The translations under genes were made by a program, and so were the position numbers. This document shows, one piece after another, positions 8,945-17,935 of a stretch of 64,000 nucleotides of DNA. The stretch is taken from assembly GCF_000252125.1 (NCBI RefSeq), contig NZ_AHKF01000025.1:41998-105997 (forward strand). Reading direction: 5' to 3'. The notes beneath the pieces are model-generated. The model saw only the letters and a list, made by a program, of their open reading frames with translations. It was not told the origin of the DNA and made no database searches. Every line of letters begins with the position of its first letter. Position 1 is the first letter of the stretch. The DNA comes from Flavobacterium frigoris PS1 (GTDB lineage Bacteria > Bacteroidota > Bacteroidia > Flavobacteriales > Flavobacteriaceae).

Positions 8945-9965
8945 AGTATGTTGTCGAGATGGAGCTGTTTGAATTTAATAAACTAATAAAATGCTTAGGC
9001 TGGTGTAATTGATGGCTAAAATAAATGTCATTAGGATTAGTATCTTCTAACATTTTTTCTACGTGAAGTACGGTTGAAAATGCTGTCAGTTGCGACTGAC
9101 CTTTCTCGGATTTCAAAGTAATCTTTTTTTCTAGGAAATTGTATTCTTTGTATAAAACCTCAAAAGCGGTAATATCACCGGAGCCACTACCTCCAAAAAT
9201 CCATTTCTTTTCTCTAAAACTTAAAATGTTGAAAAAACTAATTTTTTGCATGATTGCCAAAGCCGATGTAATTAGCTTTGAATCGAAAGTTAGTTTAGCA
9301 TTTACGACTGGTATTTTTTCTATTTTATTAAAAATATACAAATCTGGAATATCGAAATCAAAAATTTTTCTGGTTTGATTATCAAAGTCAAAAACATAAT
9401 TTTCCCCATTCCTAAAATGTTTTGTTTTAATTGCTAAATTATTTTGGTAAAAAGTAAATGGTGTACTCACATTTTTAGCCATAAAATCGGCTGAACTGCC
9501 TCCTGCTTTATCTTTAGTTGAATAATAAACGATGATTTTTATTTTTTCTAATTCGTTTGGCAAAATTCCAGTTGCATATACTAGCAGTGGTGTGATGCCA
9601 GCCATCCAGCCTGAACTAAAAACAATTTTACTTTTTATAAGGCTATTTTTAATGGAATAGTGTGCTTCGTGAAGTTCTGAAGAAGGCTTCGTAATATCGA
9701 TGTAATCAATACCCTTTTTTATACTGTAATTAAGGATATTGTTTTGCGGGTCCTTAGTGCAAGCTACAATCAGATTTATGTGCTGATTTTCTAATATATC
9801 AAAAGTTTTCAAATCGTTAACATCTAATTGCAGATGATTTTTAAGGGTATGTTTTTTTCGGGATCCAATGAGGATTTTCAGATCTGGATTTCTGTCAGAA
9901 ATCATTTTATAAATGGTTTTACCTATCAAGCCCGTGCCACCTACAATTAAAATTGTTTTGCTCAT
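8937..9965 (-). CDS. Saccharopine dehydrogenase-like NAD(P)-binding protein
   Basis: 342 residues. The N-terminal Rossmann motif ILIVGGTGLIGKTIY with a following acidic and basic strand end (KILIGSRKK) fits the saccharopine dehydrogenase NADP-binding domain family. A conserved-looking FSSGWMAGITPLL follows near residue 120, as in proteins that share this domain but act on other substrates. The exact reaction is unknown. It overlaps the flavodoxin-type gene downstream by 8 bases, which suggests a joint oxidoreductase function. The Crp/Fnr regulator lies 68 bases upstream on the same strand. Confidence 0.7.
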   Translation of the reverse strand: MSKTILIVGGTGLIGKTIYKMISDRNPDLKILIGSRKKHTLKNHLQLDVNDLKTFDILENQHINLIVACTKDPQNNILNYSIKKGIDYIDITKPSSELHEAHYSIKNSLIKSKIVFSSGWMAGITPLLVYATGILPNELEKIKIIVYYSTKDKAGGSSADFMAKNVSTPFTFYQNNLAIKTKHFRNGENYVFDFDNQTRKIFDFDIPDLYIFNKIEKIPVVNAKLTFDSKLITSALAIMQKISFFNILSFREKKWIFGGSGSGDITAFEVLYKEYNFLEKKITLKSEKGQSQLTAFSTVLHVEKMLEDTNPNDIYFSHQLHQPKHFISLLNSNSSISTTYYE

Positions 9966-10033
9966 CTACTTTGAATTTAGTTTTAAGATAGGCAAATATA
10001 AATGGCAAAAAATAAGCAATACAGGACAAATGT

Positions 10034-10600
10034 CTAAAACGAAATTTCTTTTCTTATTCGACTTAAATGCCTTTGTGTAATCCCCAAGTAGGAAGCTAAA
10101 TACTGTAAAGGAATGTGCTGAATATATTCAGGTTGATTTGTAATCAAATCTCTATAACGTTGCAATGCACTATTTTTTTGCAATTGAAATATTCGTTTTT
10201 CAAGCTCAATGTATTGTTGTTCAGCAACTATTTTTAGAAATTTTATCCAATTTGCATTTTCTTTTACTAAATCATCAATTGTACTTTTTGGAATTATCAA
10301 CAATTCAACATCTGTAATTGCTTGAATGTTTTCAACCGTGTTTTGTCCTGTTATAAATGACGAATACGCAGTCATTAAGTTATTTGGAAAAGTAATACAA
10401 TATGTTATTTCCTCTACTTTATCTGAAATATAAAAAGAACGAAAAATACCACTTAAAACAAAGGCTACTTCTTTGCAAGTTTCGCCTTCTTTAATAAAAT
10501 AATCTTGCTTATTTAAATATCTATTTGTTGATTTTTGAATAAATAATTCAATCTCATCATCTGTTAAAATGTTATACGATTTTAAATAGTTCTTAATCAT
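10034..10600 (-). CDS. Crp/Fnr family transcriptional regulator
   Basis: 188 residues. A cyclic-nucleotide-binding-like beta barrel spans about residues 20-115 (YFIKEGETCKEVAFVLSGIF is the typical roll motif). A long dimerisation helix (WIKFLKIVAEQQYIELEKRI) and a C-terminal HTH (LQYLASYLGITQRHLSRIRK) follow. This is the common short Bacteroidota Crp-like regulator. It is the first gene of a leftward group and probably controls the oxidoreductase pair downstream. The effector is unknown; the cAMP-contact RxSxxA motif is not seen. Confidence 0.85.
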   Translation of the reverse strand: MIKNYLKSYNILTDDEIELFIQKSTNRYLNKQDYFIKEGETCKEVAFVLSGIFRSFYISDKVEEITYCITFPNNLMTAYSSFITGQNTVENIQAITDVELLIIPKSTIDDLVKENANWIKFLKIVAEQQYIELEKRIFQLQKNSALQRYRDLITNQPEYIQHIPLQYLASYLGITQRHLSRIRKEISF

Positions 10601-11255
10601 AATTTGTCAGCTGTTCTTTTTCGGGATTTATTAATGTCAATGCTTACAGGTCTATGCCGTTATATGTTGTACAAGATTAGTATGTCTAAAGACCTTAAAT
10701 TTGAGTTGCTTTTTATTCTTTAAAAGGTAAATATAGCTGATATAACTTTCGATTATATCTTTTCTGTAAAAAAGAGTTCGTCTTAAAAGTAATACAAATA
10801 ACTAAATCAAACAATAAAAATTGATAGTAGAAATACAAAGCCTAGCTGCTTAGCATTTTGGCGTTAGCCTAAACTCTCCCGATATCGGGACTGTGATAGT
10901 TAATTTTACAGCTAAGGCAACTTATGTTCTATTGTGATGGAAAACTGAATACAATACATCACTGGAATTTCCCGTTAACAAATGCGCTTTTCAAGTTTAG
11001 AAAAAAGTAATACATAAAGACTATCAAATGCCGTTTATAGACGCTTTTATAAAATATATAGATTTGATAACTGGTGTTTTTCAGTTCAGTTACTCAAAAA
11101 AAGAAGGTTGCTAGATCAAAAAGTAATATATCTCTAAAAATCTATTAATAAGACTATAACAACAAACAATACAATTCCGTACCATCAGCTAATTTTATTA
11201 ATTGATTTAGATTGTGGGCATAAGCGAGACGCTTGCGCCAGCAGGGGATTTTCGA
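10601..11255. other. Gene-free region with dispersed repeats at the left edge of the accessory island
   Basis: 655 bases with no convincing gene. It contains a perfect 14-base palindrome TCCCGATATCGGGA at 10877-10890. It also holds one copy of a dispersed repeat (10952-11002, shared with 11957-12090 and 20851-21009) and one copy of another repeat (11163-11248, shared with 14764-14842). The mosaic of repeats suggests that the accessory island begins here. Confidence 0.5.
11163..11248 (-). repeat. Dispersed gene-end repeat, copy 1 (second copy 14764-14842)
   Basis: This segment shares ATTTTATTAATTGAT, AGATTGTGGGCA and a following GCTTGC-G motif with 14764-14842. Both copies lie directly downstream of a leftward hypothetical gene (11256-11714 and 14843-15538). 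The placement after a stop codon is like that of the attC-like elements further right, but the sequence is a different family. Confidence 0.6.
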
Positions 11256-11714
11256 TCACATAATAGCACTCCAATTGTCAGGATCGTACACGCCCGATTC
11301 TTTTTCTGCCTTTATTGTTTGATGGACTAAAATCCATATGTTTTCATTATTATCATCGTTTGTAAGTATACTATTAATTAAGGCTTTCCTAGTGAAAGTT
11401 AAAAACTCCTTTACTTTTGTAGTATCACTCAAAACTCTTTGTATTTCAGTAATAAATAGGTTTTCGGCAAGTTTATCATCAAGAATAGAATCTTCAAATT
11501 TTTCGATAAAAACGTCGAAGTTGTCATTTATTTCGTAGCTATAATTAGTGTCTGTTTGTATATTTTTTTCTTTAAAAATAGTTTTAAGTTCTCTAAAAAT
11601 ATCTGGTTGATCAAGAACGGGTTGTTTTTCAACCCAATCCCATATGACATCAGGTTCTTCCTCATTTTCTAAAAAGCACAATAGTTGTTCTCTATATTTA
11701 GCGATTTTATTCAT
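11256..11714 (-). CDS. Hypothetical cytoplasmic protein
   Basis: 152 residues, acidic and mainly helical (starts MNKIAKYREQLLCFLENEEEP; WDWVEKQPVLDQPDIFRELK follows). There is no signal peptide or membrane helix and no family is recognised. It is a lone leftward gene preceded by 760 bases without genes and followed by a dispersed repeat, so it resembles the single-gene units of the array to the right. Confidence 0.6.
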   Translation of the reverse strand: MNKIAKYREQLLCFLENEEEPDVIWDWVEKQPVLDQPDIFRELKTIFKEKNIQTDTNYSYEINDNFDVFIEKFEDSILDDKLAENLFITEIQRVLSDTTKVKEFLTFTRKALINSILTNDDNNENIWILVHQTIKAEKESGVYDPDNWSAIM

Positions 11715-11956
11715 GATTTTTCTCGTTTAAAACTTTTTTAAAATTTAAATTTAAACATTTATTCTAAATTTAAGCAGGAAGGATTATATAAATGTAATTA
11801 CTTCTTCTGCATTTCCGTTAAAATGAATGTAAGGATTTATTTGTGCAATATTTTTATTTTGAAATGCTATTTATACTTAGGAATACCAGGTGAAGAAATA
11901 GATTTGCCAGTAATGGACTAATTACTCCTCCTTCTAGCGTGCTACGCCTGTAAAAC

Positions 11957-12090
11957 ATAACAAAAGACTCGTGTAAAAAGAAGATTATTCTTATTTTCAA
12001 GAATGCAACACATAACTGGAATTTCCCGCCTACAAATGCGCTTTAAAAGTTTAGAAGACATAAGCCCTAATTTTCGTCTTCCCCTTTTGG
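11957..12090. repeat. Dispersed repeat family, copy 2 (others 10952-11002 and 20851-21009)
   Basis: GATTATTCTTATTTT, GCAACACAT, GGAATTTCCCG and AAATGCGCTTT blocks recur in the same order at 20851-21009; the central part (ACTGGAATTTCCCG, ACAAATGCGCTTTTCAAG) also occurs at 10952-11002. The copies are diverged by roughly a fifth. One copy sits inside an attC-like spacer. No reading frame is conserved across the copies, so this is non-coding mobile or remnant DNA. Confidence 0.65.
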
Positions 12091-12435
12091 ATAGGAACCG
12101 CAAAAACAGCGAGTGGTTCCAAAACATTTTTAAAATAAAAAAAATCCATTTGTGGGTAAGGTAAGCTCTGTCTCAAAAATAGAAAAGATGGCCTTATTAC
12201 TTTTGATTGCCTAACAAAAAGGTCAAAAGAAAACCTAAAAGCTACTAATTCCCCTATAGTAGCGCAAACCAATTAGCAGGTCTTAGTCAATACCAACTAA
12301 CCGAAAAAATCCTCTCAACATTCATGATTGACTGGCTTTTAAGTTTTTTTTTGCCTAGTTTGATACATCTTTAGCGGTGTACTTAATCAAAAGTTAAGTT
12401 TCCTTTAAAAATAATTTTAAGTTTCTTTTTTTCCA

Positions 12436-12443
12436 TATATTTG
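12436..12443 (+). promoter_or_regulatory. Putative -7 promoter box of the hicBA-like operon
   Basis: TATATTTG matches the Bacteroidota -7 consensus TAnnTTTG and lies 34 bases before the hicB ATG. The flanking CATATATTTGCCATATATAT is a near-direct repeat that could be bound by the antitoxin, as HicB proteins often repress their own operon. The -33 element is not clear. Confidence 0.5.
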
Positions 12444-12477
12444 CCATATATATTTATATATATAAAACTTCAATGTT

Positions 12478-12870
12478 ATGGCTAAATTAACAAAAACTCC
12501 TCTTGAAATTCAACCTCAAGAAGATACTATACGAATTAAAGGAGGCGATTTAACTCTGGAAGCTACTGTAGTTAGTGGCAAAGATGGAGATCATTTTATA
12601 TCTATTATTCCTTCTTTAATGATTAGTGGATATGGTTCTACAGAAGAAGAAGCAATTAATTCTTTAGATGAAAATGTTGAAACTTTTTGTGAAGATTTTA
12701 TGAAATTGGGAGCAGAACAAAGAAAATTAGAATTAGTTAAACTTGGATTTTCACAAGTTCCTTATCATAGAAAGAATTTTTCTAAATTATTTGTTGACGA
12801 AAATGGATTGTTACAAGGATTAGAAAATATTACCATTAGAAAAAATAAGCAATATAAAGTAGCTTGCTAA
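12478..12870 (+). CDS. hicB: HicB-like antitoxin
   Basis: 130 residues. Residues about 20-75 form the partially degraded RNase-H fold of HicB antitoxins (LTLEATVVSGKDGDHFISII then SGYGSTEEEAINSLDENVE). The C-terminus (ITIRKNKQYKVAC) probably forms a short strand. It lies 9 bases upstream of a HicA-like toxin gene in the same direction. HicB neutralises HicA and commonly represses the operon. The order antitoxin-toxin is the less common hicBA arrangement. It reads opposite to the array genes to its right. Confidence 0.75.
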   Translation: MAKLTKTPLEIQPQEDTIRIKGGDLTLEATVVSGKDGDHFISIIPSLMISGYGSTEEEAINSLDENVETFCEDFMKLGAEQRKLELVKLGFSQVPYHRKNFSKLFVDENGLLQGLENITIRKNKQYKVAC

Positions 12871-12879
12871 TTTTTATAA

Positions 12880-13116
12880 ATGGGAAATAATAGACCAGTA
12901 AAAACGAAAGATTGGGTTTCGTTTCTAAAAGCACACAACTGTAAATATCTTCGAACAAAAGCCTCACACGATCATTATAAATGTCCAAATTGTATTCGGA
13001 CAATAACTCATCGTGAAAAAGATAAAGATATTCCAGCATTGCATTTAAGAACTAATCTTTTTAGTATGGGATTAACTATCGATTATTTATATAAATGGAT
13101 AGAGGAAAATTGTTAG
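12880..13116 (+). CDS. hicA: HicA-like mRNA interferase toxin
   Basis: 78 residues. It begins with a helix (VKTKDWVSFLKAHNCKYLR) and then TKASHDHYKCPNC, where the catalytic His follows the GSHxxY-type motif of HicA (here ASHDHY). The double-stranded-RNA-binding-like fold of the family is completed by a conserved helix at the end. A CPNC pair is unusual for HicA and may bind metal. HicA cleaves mRNA when the HicB antitoxin is lost. It directly follows hicB and ends about 50 bases before the first attC-like element. Confidence 0.75.
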   Translation: MGNNRPVKTKDWVSFLKAHNCKYLRTKASHDHYKCPNCIRTITHREKDKDIPALHLRTNLFSMGLTIDYLYKWIEENC

Positions 13117-13168
13117 ACGTTTAAGGGGAATCAATCAAAATAACTGTCCTTTTACATTTTTCTGGAGT

Positions 13169-13351
13169 ACTACCGCTAACGCCAGTATGCCTAATAACCT
13201 TCAAACTGCGTTGTTTTTTGTTATTTAGAAAATAAATATACTACATTAAACTATAATTATTTATCTTTTTTAAACTATCACAGGTTCCGTTCAACCGCGG
13301 GTTCATTGTTGGCTTTTCAAGCCCAACGAACCCTTAGCTGTTAGCGGTAGT
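13169..13351 (-). repeat. attC-like element 1
   Basis: The 12-base ends ACTACCGCTAAC (13169-13180) and GTTAGCGGTAGT (13340-13351) are perfect inverted repeats. Read in the direction of the adjacent leftward gene, the element starts CCGCTAACAGCTAAGG, has an inner hairpin GTTGGGCTT-gaa-AAGCCAAC flanked by GGGTTC/GAACCC, a conserved unpaired AAT, and ends ACTGGCGTTAGCGG. AAC at the start and GTT at the end match the R''/R' logic of integron attC sites. It begins 2 bases after the stop codon of gene 13354-14448. Confidence 0.7.
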
Positions 13352-13353
13352 TT

Positions 13354-14448
13354 TTATTTAAAATTGTCAATTGATTTAATTTCTTTTGGCAATTCGTTTA
13401 GTTTCAATTTGGCATTATCAATCAAAAGTTTTTCTTTATTATTAAATTCAAAAGTTTTTGGAACGTCCTTGATAAACTTATCAGGGTTATTCTGAAATTC
13501 AACAATTTCTTCAAATGTTGGTTCTCTTTTAAGTATGAATGTCAAAATTTGTTCTGGTGAATATTTTTTTGATTGATTAATAATATTAGTTTCAGACGAA
13601 GTATTAAGCAATGTATTTAGTTCACTGTTTACAATCGCAGGAGTTTTATTTACAGGTTTATTTAATTGGGTTAGTTGACGTGCAACAAAGTATTCAGTAT
13701 TCTCTTCACTTGATTCAGCATAAAATTCGCCACCAATGTTTACTACTGGGGAAGTGATTTTTGCATTGCCATCACTTTTTGAATATTTAGCTGAATGATA
13801 TTTAATCACGTGCATACCTGTACATATATATACTCCCTTATTTTTATTTACATCAAATAATTGGTTTGCTAAAGTCGCAATTTTTTGCAAGTCAGGTATT
13901 TGTATTTTGATTGATGAAGTTCCTTCTATATTAATTGTAAACCTTGAATACTGATTCGATTGTATCGAAGCGGCTAACTTCGCAAATGGTACTCCACCAT
14001 CACCTTCTAGTTTTGAACCACTTGAAACAAAACTTTTATAAATAACATCCTTATCACGGTTTGTCAATGTTGGGTCTATTTTATAGTCGGATAAAATTAT
14101 GGCACCTTGTGGTTGTAATAGTCCATCGCTATCAACAACCCAAATTGTACCTAATTGACCAATTAAGTCACTTTTGTATTTAAAAGCATTTAATTCTATT
14201 CTCCAACCACCTTCACCGATAATAATATCCTTAGGTAGTTTGTCAGAAGTGATTACTTCATCTACTTTAATGTCTGAAATTCTATTAAGTCGAGCTTTAA
14301 CAGTTTCTTTTTCTTTTTCTGCTTGAGTAATTTGACTTTTTAAATCGTCAATTTGTTTTCTAAGTTCTTTTTTTGACTGTCCAAAAGCAATACTACTGCT
14401 TGATATTGTCAGAACTGTCATTATAATAAATTTTGAAATTGTAGTCAT
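13354..14448 (-). CDS. Secreted coiled-coil protein, unknown function
   Basis: 364 residues. A signal peptide (IIMTVLTISSSSIAFGQ) precedes a coiled coil (about residues 25-55, KELRKQIDDLKSQITQAEKE). A globular part without recognised domain and a charged C-terminus follow (PKTFEFNNKEKLLIDNAKL). It is the leftmost unit of the leftward cassette-like array, ending 2 bases before attC-like element 1. The upstream spacer carries the GCTAAC end of a degenerate element. Confidence 0.65.
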   Translation of the reverse strand: MTTISKFIIMTVLTISSSSIAFGQSKKELRKQIDDLKSQITQAEKEKETVKARLNRISDIKVDEVITSDKLPKDIIIGEGGWRIELNAFKYKSDLIGQLGTIWVVDSDGLLQPQGAIILSDYKIDPTLTNRDKDVIYKSFVSSGSKLEGDGGVPFAKLAASIQSNQYSRFTINIEGTSSIKIQIPDLQKIATLANQLFDVNKNKGVYICTGMHVIKYHSAKYSKSDGNAKITSPVVNIGGEFYAESSEENTEYFVARQLTQLNKPVNKTPAIVNSELNTLLNTSSETNIINQSKKYSPEQILTFILKREPTFEEIVEFQNNPDKFIKDVPKTFEFNNKEKLLIDNAKLKLNELPKEIKSIDNFK

Positions 14449-14842
14449 ATCATTTGTTTTTAATTGGTTTATTAGTCATCTTTCTAAAATTACCGCTAAC
14501 TAGTATTTAACATCAACAAGTAACGCTTTTATAAAGTTTTACCACAGCTCATGCTAAATATTCTCATTCGTAAATAAAGTTTTTTTTTTACTACTCTTAC
14601 AATACCCACTTTTAGTGATATTGTAGAAAGTAAAAGTATTCTGTAAATAATTTTAATTTGTAACAGGCTTTCAAAAAAACGAAACTCATAAAAAAAAACA
14701 CCTCAGCAGCATCTTTTTCCCCAGTATTTCTTTAGATCAATAAACACGACTATCATAATAGAAAACACAATACCGTATCATTGAAATTATTTTATTAATT
14801 GATAGATTGTGGGCACAATCGATACACTTGCTAGGGAAGGCT
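14449..14842. other. Spacer with remnants of array elements and dispersed repeats
   Basis: 394 bases without a gene. Near the start codon of the gene to the left it has AATTACCGCTAAC (about 14488-14500), the promoter-side end of an attC-like element whose other end is missing. A 24-base block at 14599-14622 is identical to 28467-28490, and the following AAAACACCTCA-CAGCATCTTTTTC block is also shared (14690-14720 and about 28550-28577). A gene-end repeat occupies 14764-14842. The spacer is a mosaic of pieces found elsewhere in the island. Confidence 0.55.
14764..14842 (-). repeat. Dispersed gene-end repeat, copy 2
   Basis: It shares ATTTTATTAATTGAT and AGATTGTGGGCA in the same order with 11163-11248 and also lies directly downstream of a leftward hypothetical gene. 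Confidence 0.55.
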
Positions 14843-15538
14843 TCATTTTAAAAAAGGCTTCAAAATGTCCATCACAGAATCCAACAGAGTTACTATAGAA
14901 TTATTTTCGACTGTGCTATATCGAACTTCTTGTAGGCTACTAACATCAAATGCTACGCAATAATTGGAATTAATTTCAAAATCTTTGGAGTAGTTGAGAT
15001 TTAAATATCTATATAATGCATCTGCGAAAAGACCAATTTCCTCTATGCTGTAACCTTTTATTTTTGCAATAAACCAAATTGCGCCAATTTTTGAAATATC
15101 ATTTTCTTTAAAAGTGAATACATATTGAGGTAATACTTGAACAGGAATATCTTTAATTTTGAAAATAGATTTTTCTTTTGGTTTTGAAAGGTACTGTAGA
15201 TCGAATTGAGGCTTAAACACTTTCAAATCATAATCTTCAACATTGTGTAGGATTTGAATGTTTTGTAAATACATATCCTTTGATGTTTTGGCGGTTGCTT
15301 TACCATGCCTTTCAAACAAATCTGCAATTTTATCCTTGATTAATATAGGTTTATTGTTCTTGTAAGCATTACTAATGGCCCATATAGATGTAGACCAATA
15401 ATCCCCTCCATCAGATGATTCTTCTGTTTTTATTTTTTTTGGTGGTTTAGGTTTTTTAAGATTATTTATAAAAGTCTGTCTAGGACCATCTTTAAGACGT
15501 ATAAATTCAACAATTTTGCTAATTCCAATTTTCTCCAT
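14843..15538 (-). CDS. Hypothetical cytoplasmic protein
   Basis: 231 residues. A basic proline-rich segment near the N-terminus (NNLKKPKPPKKIKTEESSDG) is followed by WSTSIWAISNAYKNNKP and a helical C-terminal half. No signal peptide, membrane helix or known catalytic motif is seen, and no family is recognised. It is a single-gene unit of the leftward array, between attC-like element 2 (upstream) and a dispersed repeat (downstream). Confidence 0.55.
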   Translation of the reverse strand: MEKIGISKIVEFIRLKDGPRQTFINNLKKPKPPKKIKTEESSDGGDYWSTSIWAISNAYKNNKPILIKDKIADLFERHGKATAKTSKDMYLQNIQILHNVEDYDLKVFKPQFDLQYLSKPKEKSIFKIKDIPVQVLPQYVFTFKENDISKIGAIWFIAKIKGYSIEEIGLFADALYRYLNLNYSKDFEINSNYCVAFDVSSLQEVRYSTVENNSIVTLLDSVMDILKPFLK

Positions 15539-15617
15539 TACACTATCTATTTGTTAATCAGTGTAAAGCTACATAAATTATAATTATCCAAGTAGTTGCT
15601 ACCGTGATTTTTCTAAA

Positions 15618-15777
15618 ATTGCCACTAACGTCAATTCGTCTAAAAAACTTAAAACGATCTTTATTTTATTAATTAGGAAGTAAATATACAGAAATTAAAC
15701 TGCCTCTAGTTTCTGTTCAACGCAGGCTTCATTGTTAGCTTTTCAAGCCAAACGAAGCCTTAGCTGTTTTAGGCAGT
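15618..15777 (-). repeat. attC-like element 2
   Basis: It has the same structure as element 1: left end TTGCCACTAACG, right end GTTTTAGGCAGT, inner hairpin GTTTGGCTT-gaa-AAGCTAAC flanked by GGCTTC/GAAGCC. The flanking pair has changed on both arms relative to element 1 (GGGTTC/GAACCC). It begins 3 bases after the stop of gene 15781-16680. The central ATATTTACTTCCTAATTAAT block is shared with elements 3 and 4. Confidence 0.7.
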
Positions 15778-15780
15778 GCT

Positions 15781-16680
15781 TTATTTTGATAATTTAGACT
15801 TCTTACTATTAAAAGTTTTCTGTTTTATCCATTGAATTGAAATAGCAACAGTTTCTGTAATATCGCCGGAAGAAGTATTGTGTCCTAATTTAGAAAACAA
15901 AGTATATTCGAAAGGTTTACCTTGAGCTTTCAATGTATTTAATTGCTCCATACACAACTTTACTGGAATCTGTATATCTTTCTCACCAAAAAGCCAAAGT
16001 CCCGGAATTGAAAGAGTATTCAGAGAATTTTTTGGGTCAGTCGCCACGAATTGATACCTGTCTGGGTCATTTTTAGTATGTTCACGAGCATCTGCTTCTG
16101 TATGATTTTCCCAAAAATTATTGTTGCCGTTAGTATAAAACTGAAATCGAAGTTGTTCTAGAGTTGTAATTGTAGGGCAACTAAATAAAACCATAAATTC
16201 GATTTGTGGATTTTTGCTTGCAGCAATTGGGATTATCCATCCTGCTTGACTGAAGCCAACTAATCCAATTGGTATTTTTTTATCCTTCAAATAGGTTCGA
16301 AATGTATTTACTGCTGCACTTGCATCGTGAGATAATAAATCAAGATTAGTATTGTCAATGTTATTCGTGCCAACAGATGGTCCTACATATACACCGCCTG
16401 ATTCTCCAACTCCACGTTTATCATATGTCAATACAGCAATACCTTCTTTGGCAAGACGTATTACGAAGTCCATTTCTCTTTTTACAGGATCAGACCCGTG
16501 AACAATTACAACTGCTGCAACTGTTTTTTTAGGCGTTAAAATTGAGCCTGCAAGAGTGACGCCCTGACTTTCAAACTTTACATCTTGAGTAACAAAGTCG
16601 GCCGATTGACAAAATACAATTTCTGGTAAAATTATAAATAGTAACCAAAGAAATAAGTTAGAAAAAAAGTTTATGTTCAT
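15781..16680 (-). CDS. Secreted alpha/beta hydrolase
   Basis: 299 residues. A signal peptide (LFLWLLFIILPEIVFCQ) is followed by an alpha/beta-hydrolase fold: VVIVHGSDPVKREM (HG oxyanion motif), LTYDKRGVGESGG, the nucleophile elbow GLVGFSQAGW (Ser near 146) and the catalytic His in SKLGHNTSSG near the end; the acid is probably in GEKDIQIP. The order and spacing fit serine aminopeptidase S33-like or esterase members. It is probably a periplasmic or lipoprotein-like hydrolase of unknown substrate. As array cargo it is metabolic rather than defence-like. Confidence 0.8.
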   Translation of the reverse strand: MNINFFSNLFLWLLFIILPEIVFCQSADFVTQDVKFESQGVTLAGSILTPKKTVAAVVIVHGSDPVKREMDFVIRLAKEGIAVLTYDKRGVGESGGVYVGPSVGTNNIDNTNLDLLSHDASAAVNTFRTYLKDKKIPIGLVGFSQAGWIIPIAASKNPQIEFMVLFSCPTITTLEQLRFQFYTNGNNNFWENHTEADAREHTKNDPDRYQFVATDPKNSLNTLSIPGLWLFGEKDIQIPVKLCMEQLNTLKAQGKPFEYTLFSKLGHNTSSGDITETVAISIQWIKQKTFNSKKSKLSK

Positions 16681-16729
16681 TTTAGTTTAATATAAAAAAA
16701 TGTGTTAAATTCTTGATTCTGCGGTAGCA

Positions 16730-16888
16730 TTGCCTACAACGTCAGTCTCTTTAAAAACCTCCAAACGACCTTTATTTTAATAATTAGGAAGTAAATATAC
16801 GGGATTTAAATTGCCTCTAGTTTCCGTTCAACCGTGGCTTCATTGTTGGCTTTTTAAGCCCAACGAACCCTTAGCTGTTGGCGGTAGT
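16730..16888 (-). repeat. attC-like element 3
   Basis: Left end TTGCCTACAACGTCAGTC, right end GTTGGCGGTAGT. Inner stem GTTGGGCTTAAAAAGCCAAC with GGGTTC/GAAGCC-type flanks. It begins 2 bases after the stop of gene 16891-17733. Read with the gene it starts TACCGCCAACAGCTAAGGG and ends GACTGACGTTGTAGGCAA. Confidence 0.7.
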
Positions 16889-16890
16889 AC

Positions 16891-17733
16891 TTACTCATAC
16901 CAATCGCTTGTGTCAATTAAAAAATCCTCAATTTCAACAGTTGCATCCTCTAAAGTTTTATTTATTTCAACATTTATATTACAATTAAAAGGGAATGAAG
17001 TGTGCATTTCGGCTCCAATATCTTTTCTCAAATCACTATTTGAGCCCCATTGAAGTCTAACATACACAACACCATCAGTTTCAATTTTCATTGTTTTACT
17101 TTCAATTTTAGATATGTGATATTTTGTTGGTGAAATTTCTTCTAAATTATGATGCGTAGCTAAAATATCAACACTATCAGCTATTTCGTAAAGACTATGT
17201 TGTATAAATTCATCTTGAATTTTTTCATATAGTTCGTCGATAATTATATTGTGTGTATTTTCAATGGTTTCTGCAAATTTTTTAAATGCAGATAAAATTT
17301 GTTCTGTATATCTGTCAATATTTACTTGAGAAACGTCAAAGGTTTTAGGGTTTATATGAGTATATTTATTCAATATTTCTACACAATCCTTTATTTCTTT
17401 TTTCCTTTGTATAATTGTTTCAATTTCAATAATTTCTTCATCTACAAACTTATCAGTCAATCCACCTTGAATAGCATATTTAATCCTTTCGCCTCTTGAA
17501 ATTTGTCCCGCTATTTCAGTTTCATTTTTATACCAAACACATTTTTGAACTTCCTCATCAGGCGATAGATTATGCAGAAAATGTCTTGATAATTCTCTAA
17601 TGCTGTAAGCAAAATTATTAAATCTAATTTTATTGTTTTTTTCTTTTAAATTTTCAAGACTTGCATCAAAAAGATCTTTCTCAAATTGACTTTTGAGTAG
17701 TGTTTTTATCTGACTTATTTCTGTGCTTTCCAT
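16891..17733 (-). CDS. pPIWI-associated nuclease-like protein
   Basis: 280 residues. The pattern FNNFAYSIRELSRHFLHNLS near the N-terminus, KYAIQGGLTDKFVDEEI in the middle, KYTHINPKTF and a C-terminal LQWGSNSDLRKDIGA followed by SFPFNC matches my memory of proteins annotated as containing a predicted pPIWI-associating nuclease domain. These are thought to work in prokaryotic-Argonaute-like or other conflict systems. There is no PIWI partner next door. It is a lone cassette-like unit between attC-like elements 3 and 4. Function is inferred from sequence resemblance only. Confidence 0.5.
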   Translation of the reverse strand: MESTEISQIKTLLKSQFEKDLFDASLENLKEKNNKIRFNNFAYSIRELSRHFLHNLSPDEEVQKCVWYKNETEIAGQISRGERIKYAIQGGLTDKFVDEEIIEIETIIQRKKEIKDCVEILNKYTHINPKTFDVSQVNIDRYTEQILSAFKKFAETIENTHNIIIDELYEKIQDEFIQHSLYEIADSVDILATHHNLEEISPTKYHISKIESKTMKIETDGVVYVRLQWGSNSDLRKDIGAEMHTSFPFNCNINVEINKTLEDATVEIEDFLIDTSDWYE

Positions 17734-17758
17734 TTAGTTTTTCGTTTTTTTTTTGCGT

Positions 17759-17931
17759 ATTATCGCTAACGTCAGTCGTCCGGATAACTATCGAATTAAA
17801 AACCTTCAAAATAACTTTCTTTTGTTAATTAGGAAATAAATATACAGGATTTAAACTACCTCCAGTTCCGTTCAACACTGGTTTCATTGTTCGTATTGCG
17901 CACGCAACGAAAACTTAGCTGTTATAGCAGT
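17759..17931 (-). repeat. attC-like element 4
   Basis: Left end ATTATCGCTAAC, right end GTTATAGCAGT. Inner hairpin CGTTGCGTGCG-caat-ACGAAC in place of the GGGCTT/AAGCC version of elements 1-3, so the stem sequence differs but the position and the conserved CAATGAAA are kept. It begins 4 bases after the stop of gene 17936-18778. Confidence 0.7.
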
Positions 17932-17935
17932 TGTA

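Larger units (their letters stand above)
11715..12477. other. Gene-free region with a dispersed repeat and the hicB promoter
   Basis: 763 bases with only short shadow frames. A dispersed repeat occupies 11957-12090. The last 60 bases hold a TAnnTTTG -7 box and an AT-rich repeated stretch in front of the hicB-like gene. Nothing else recognisable. Confidence 0.5.
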
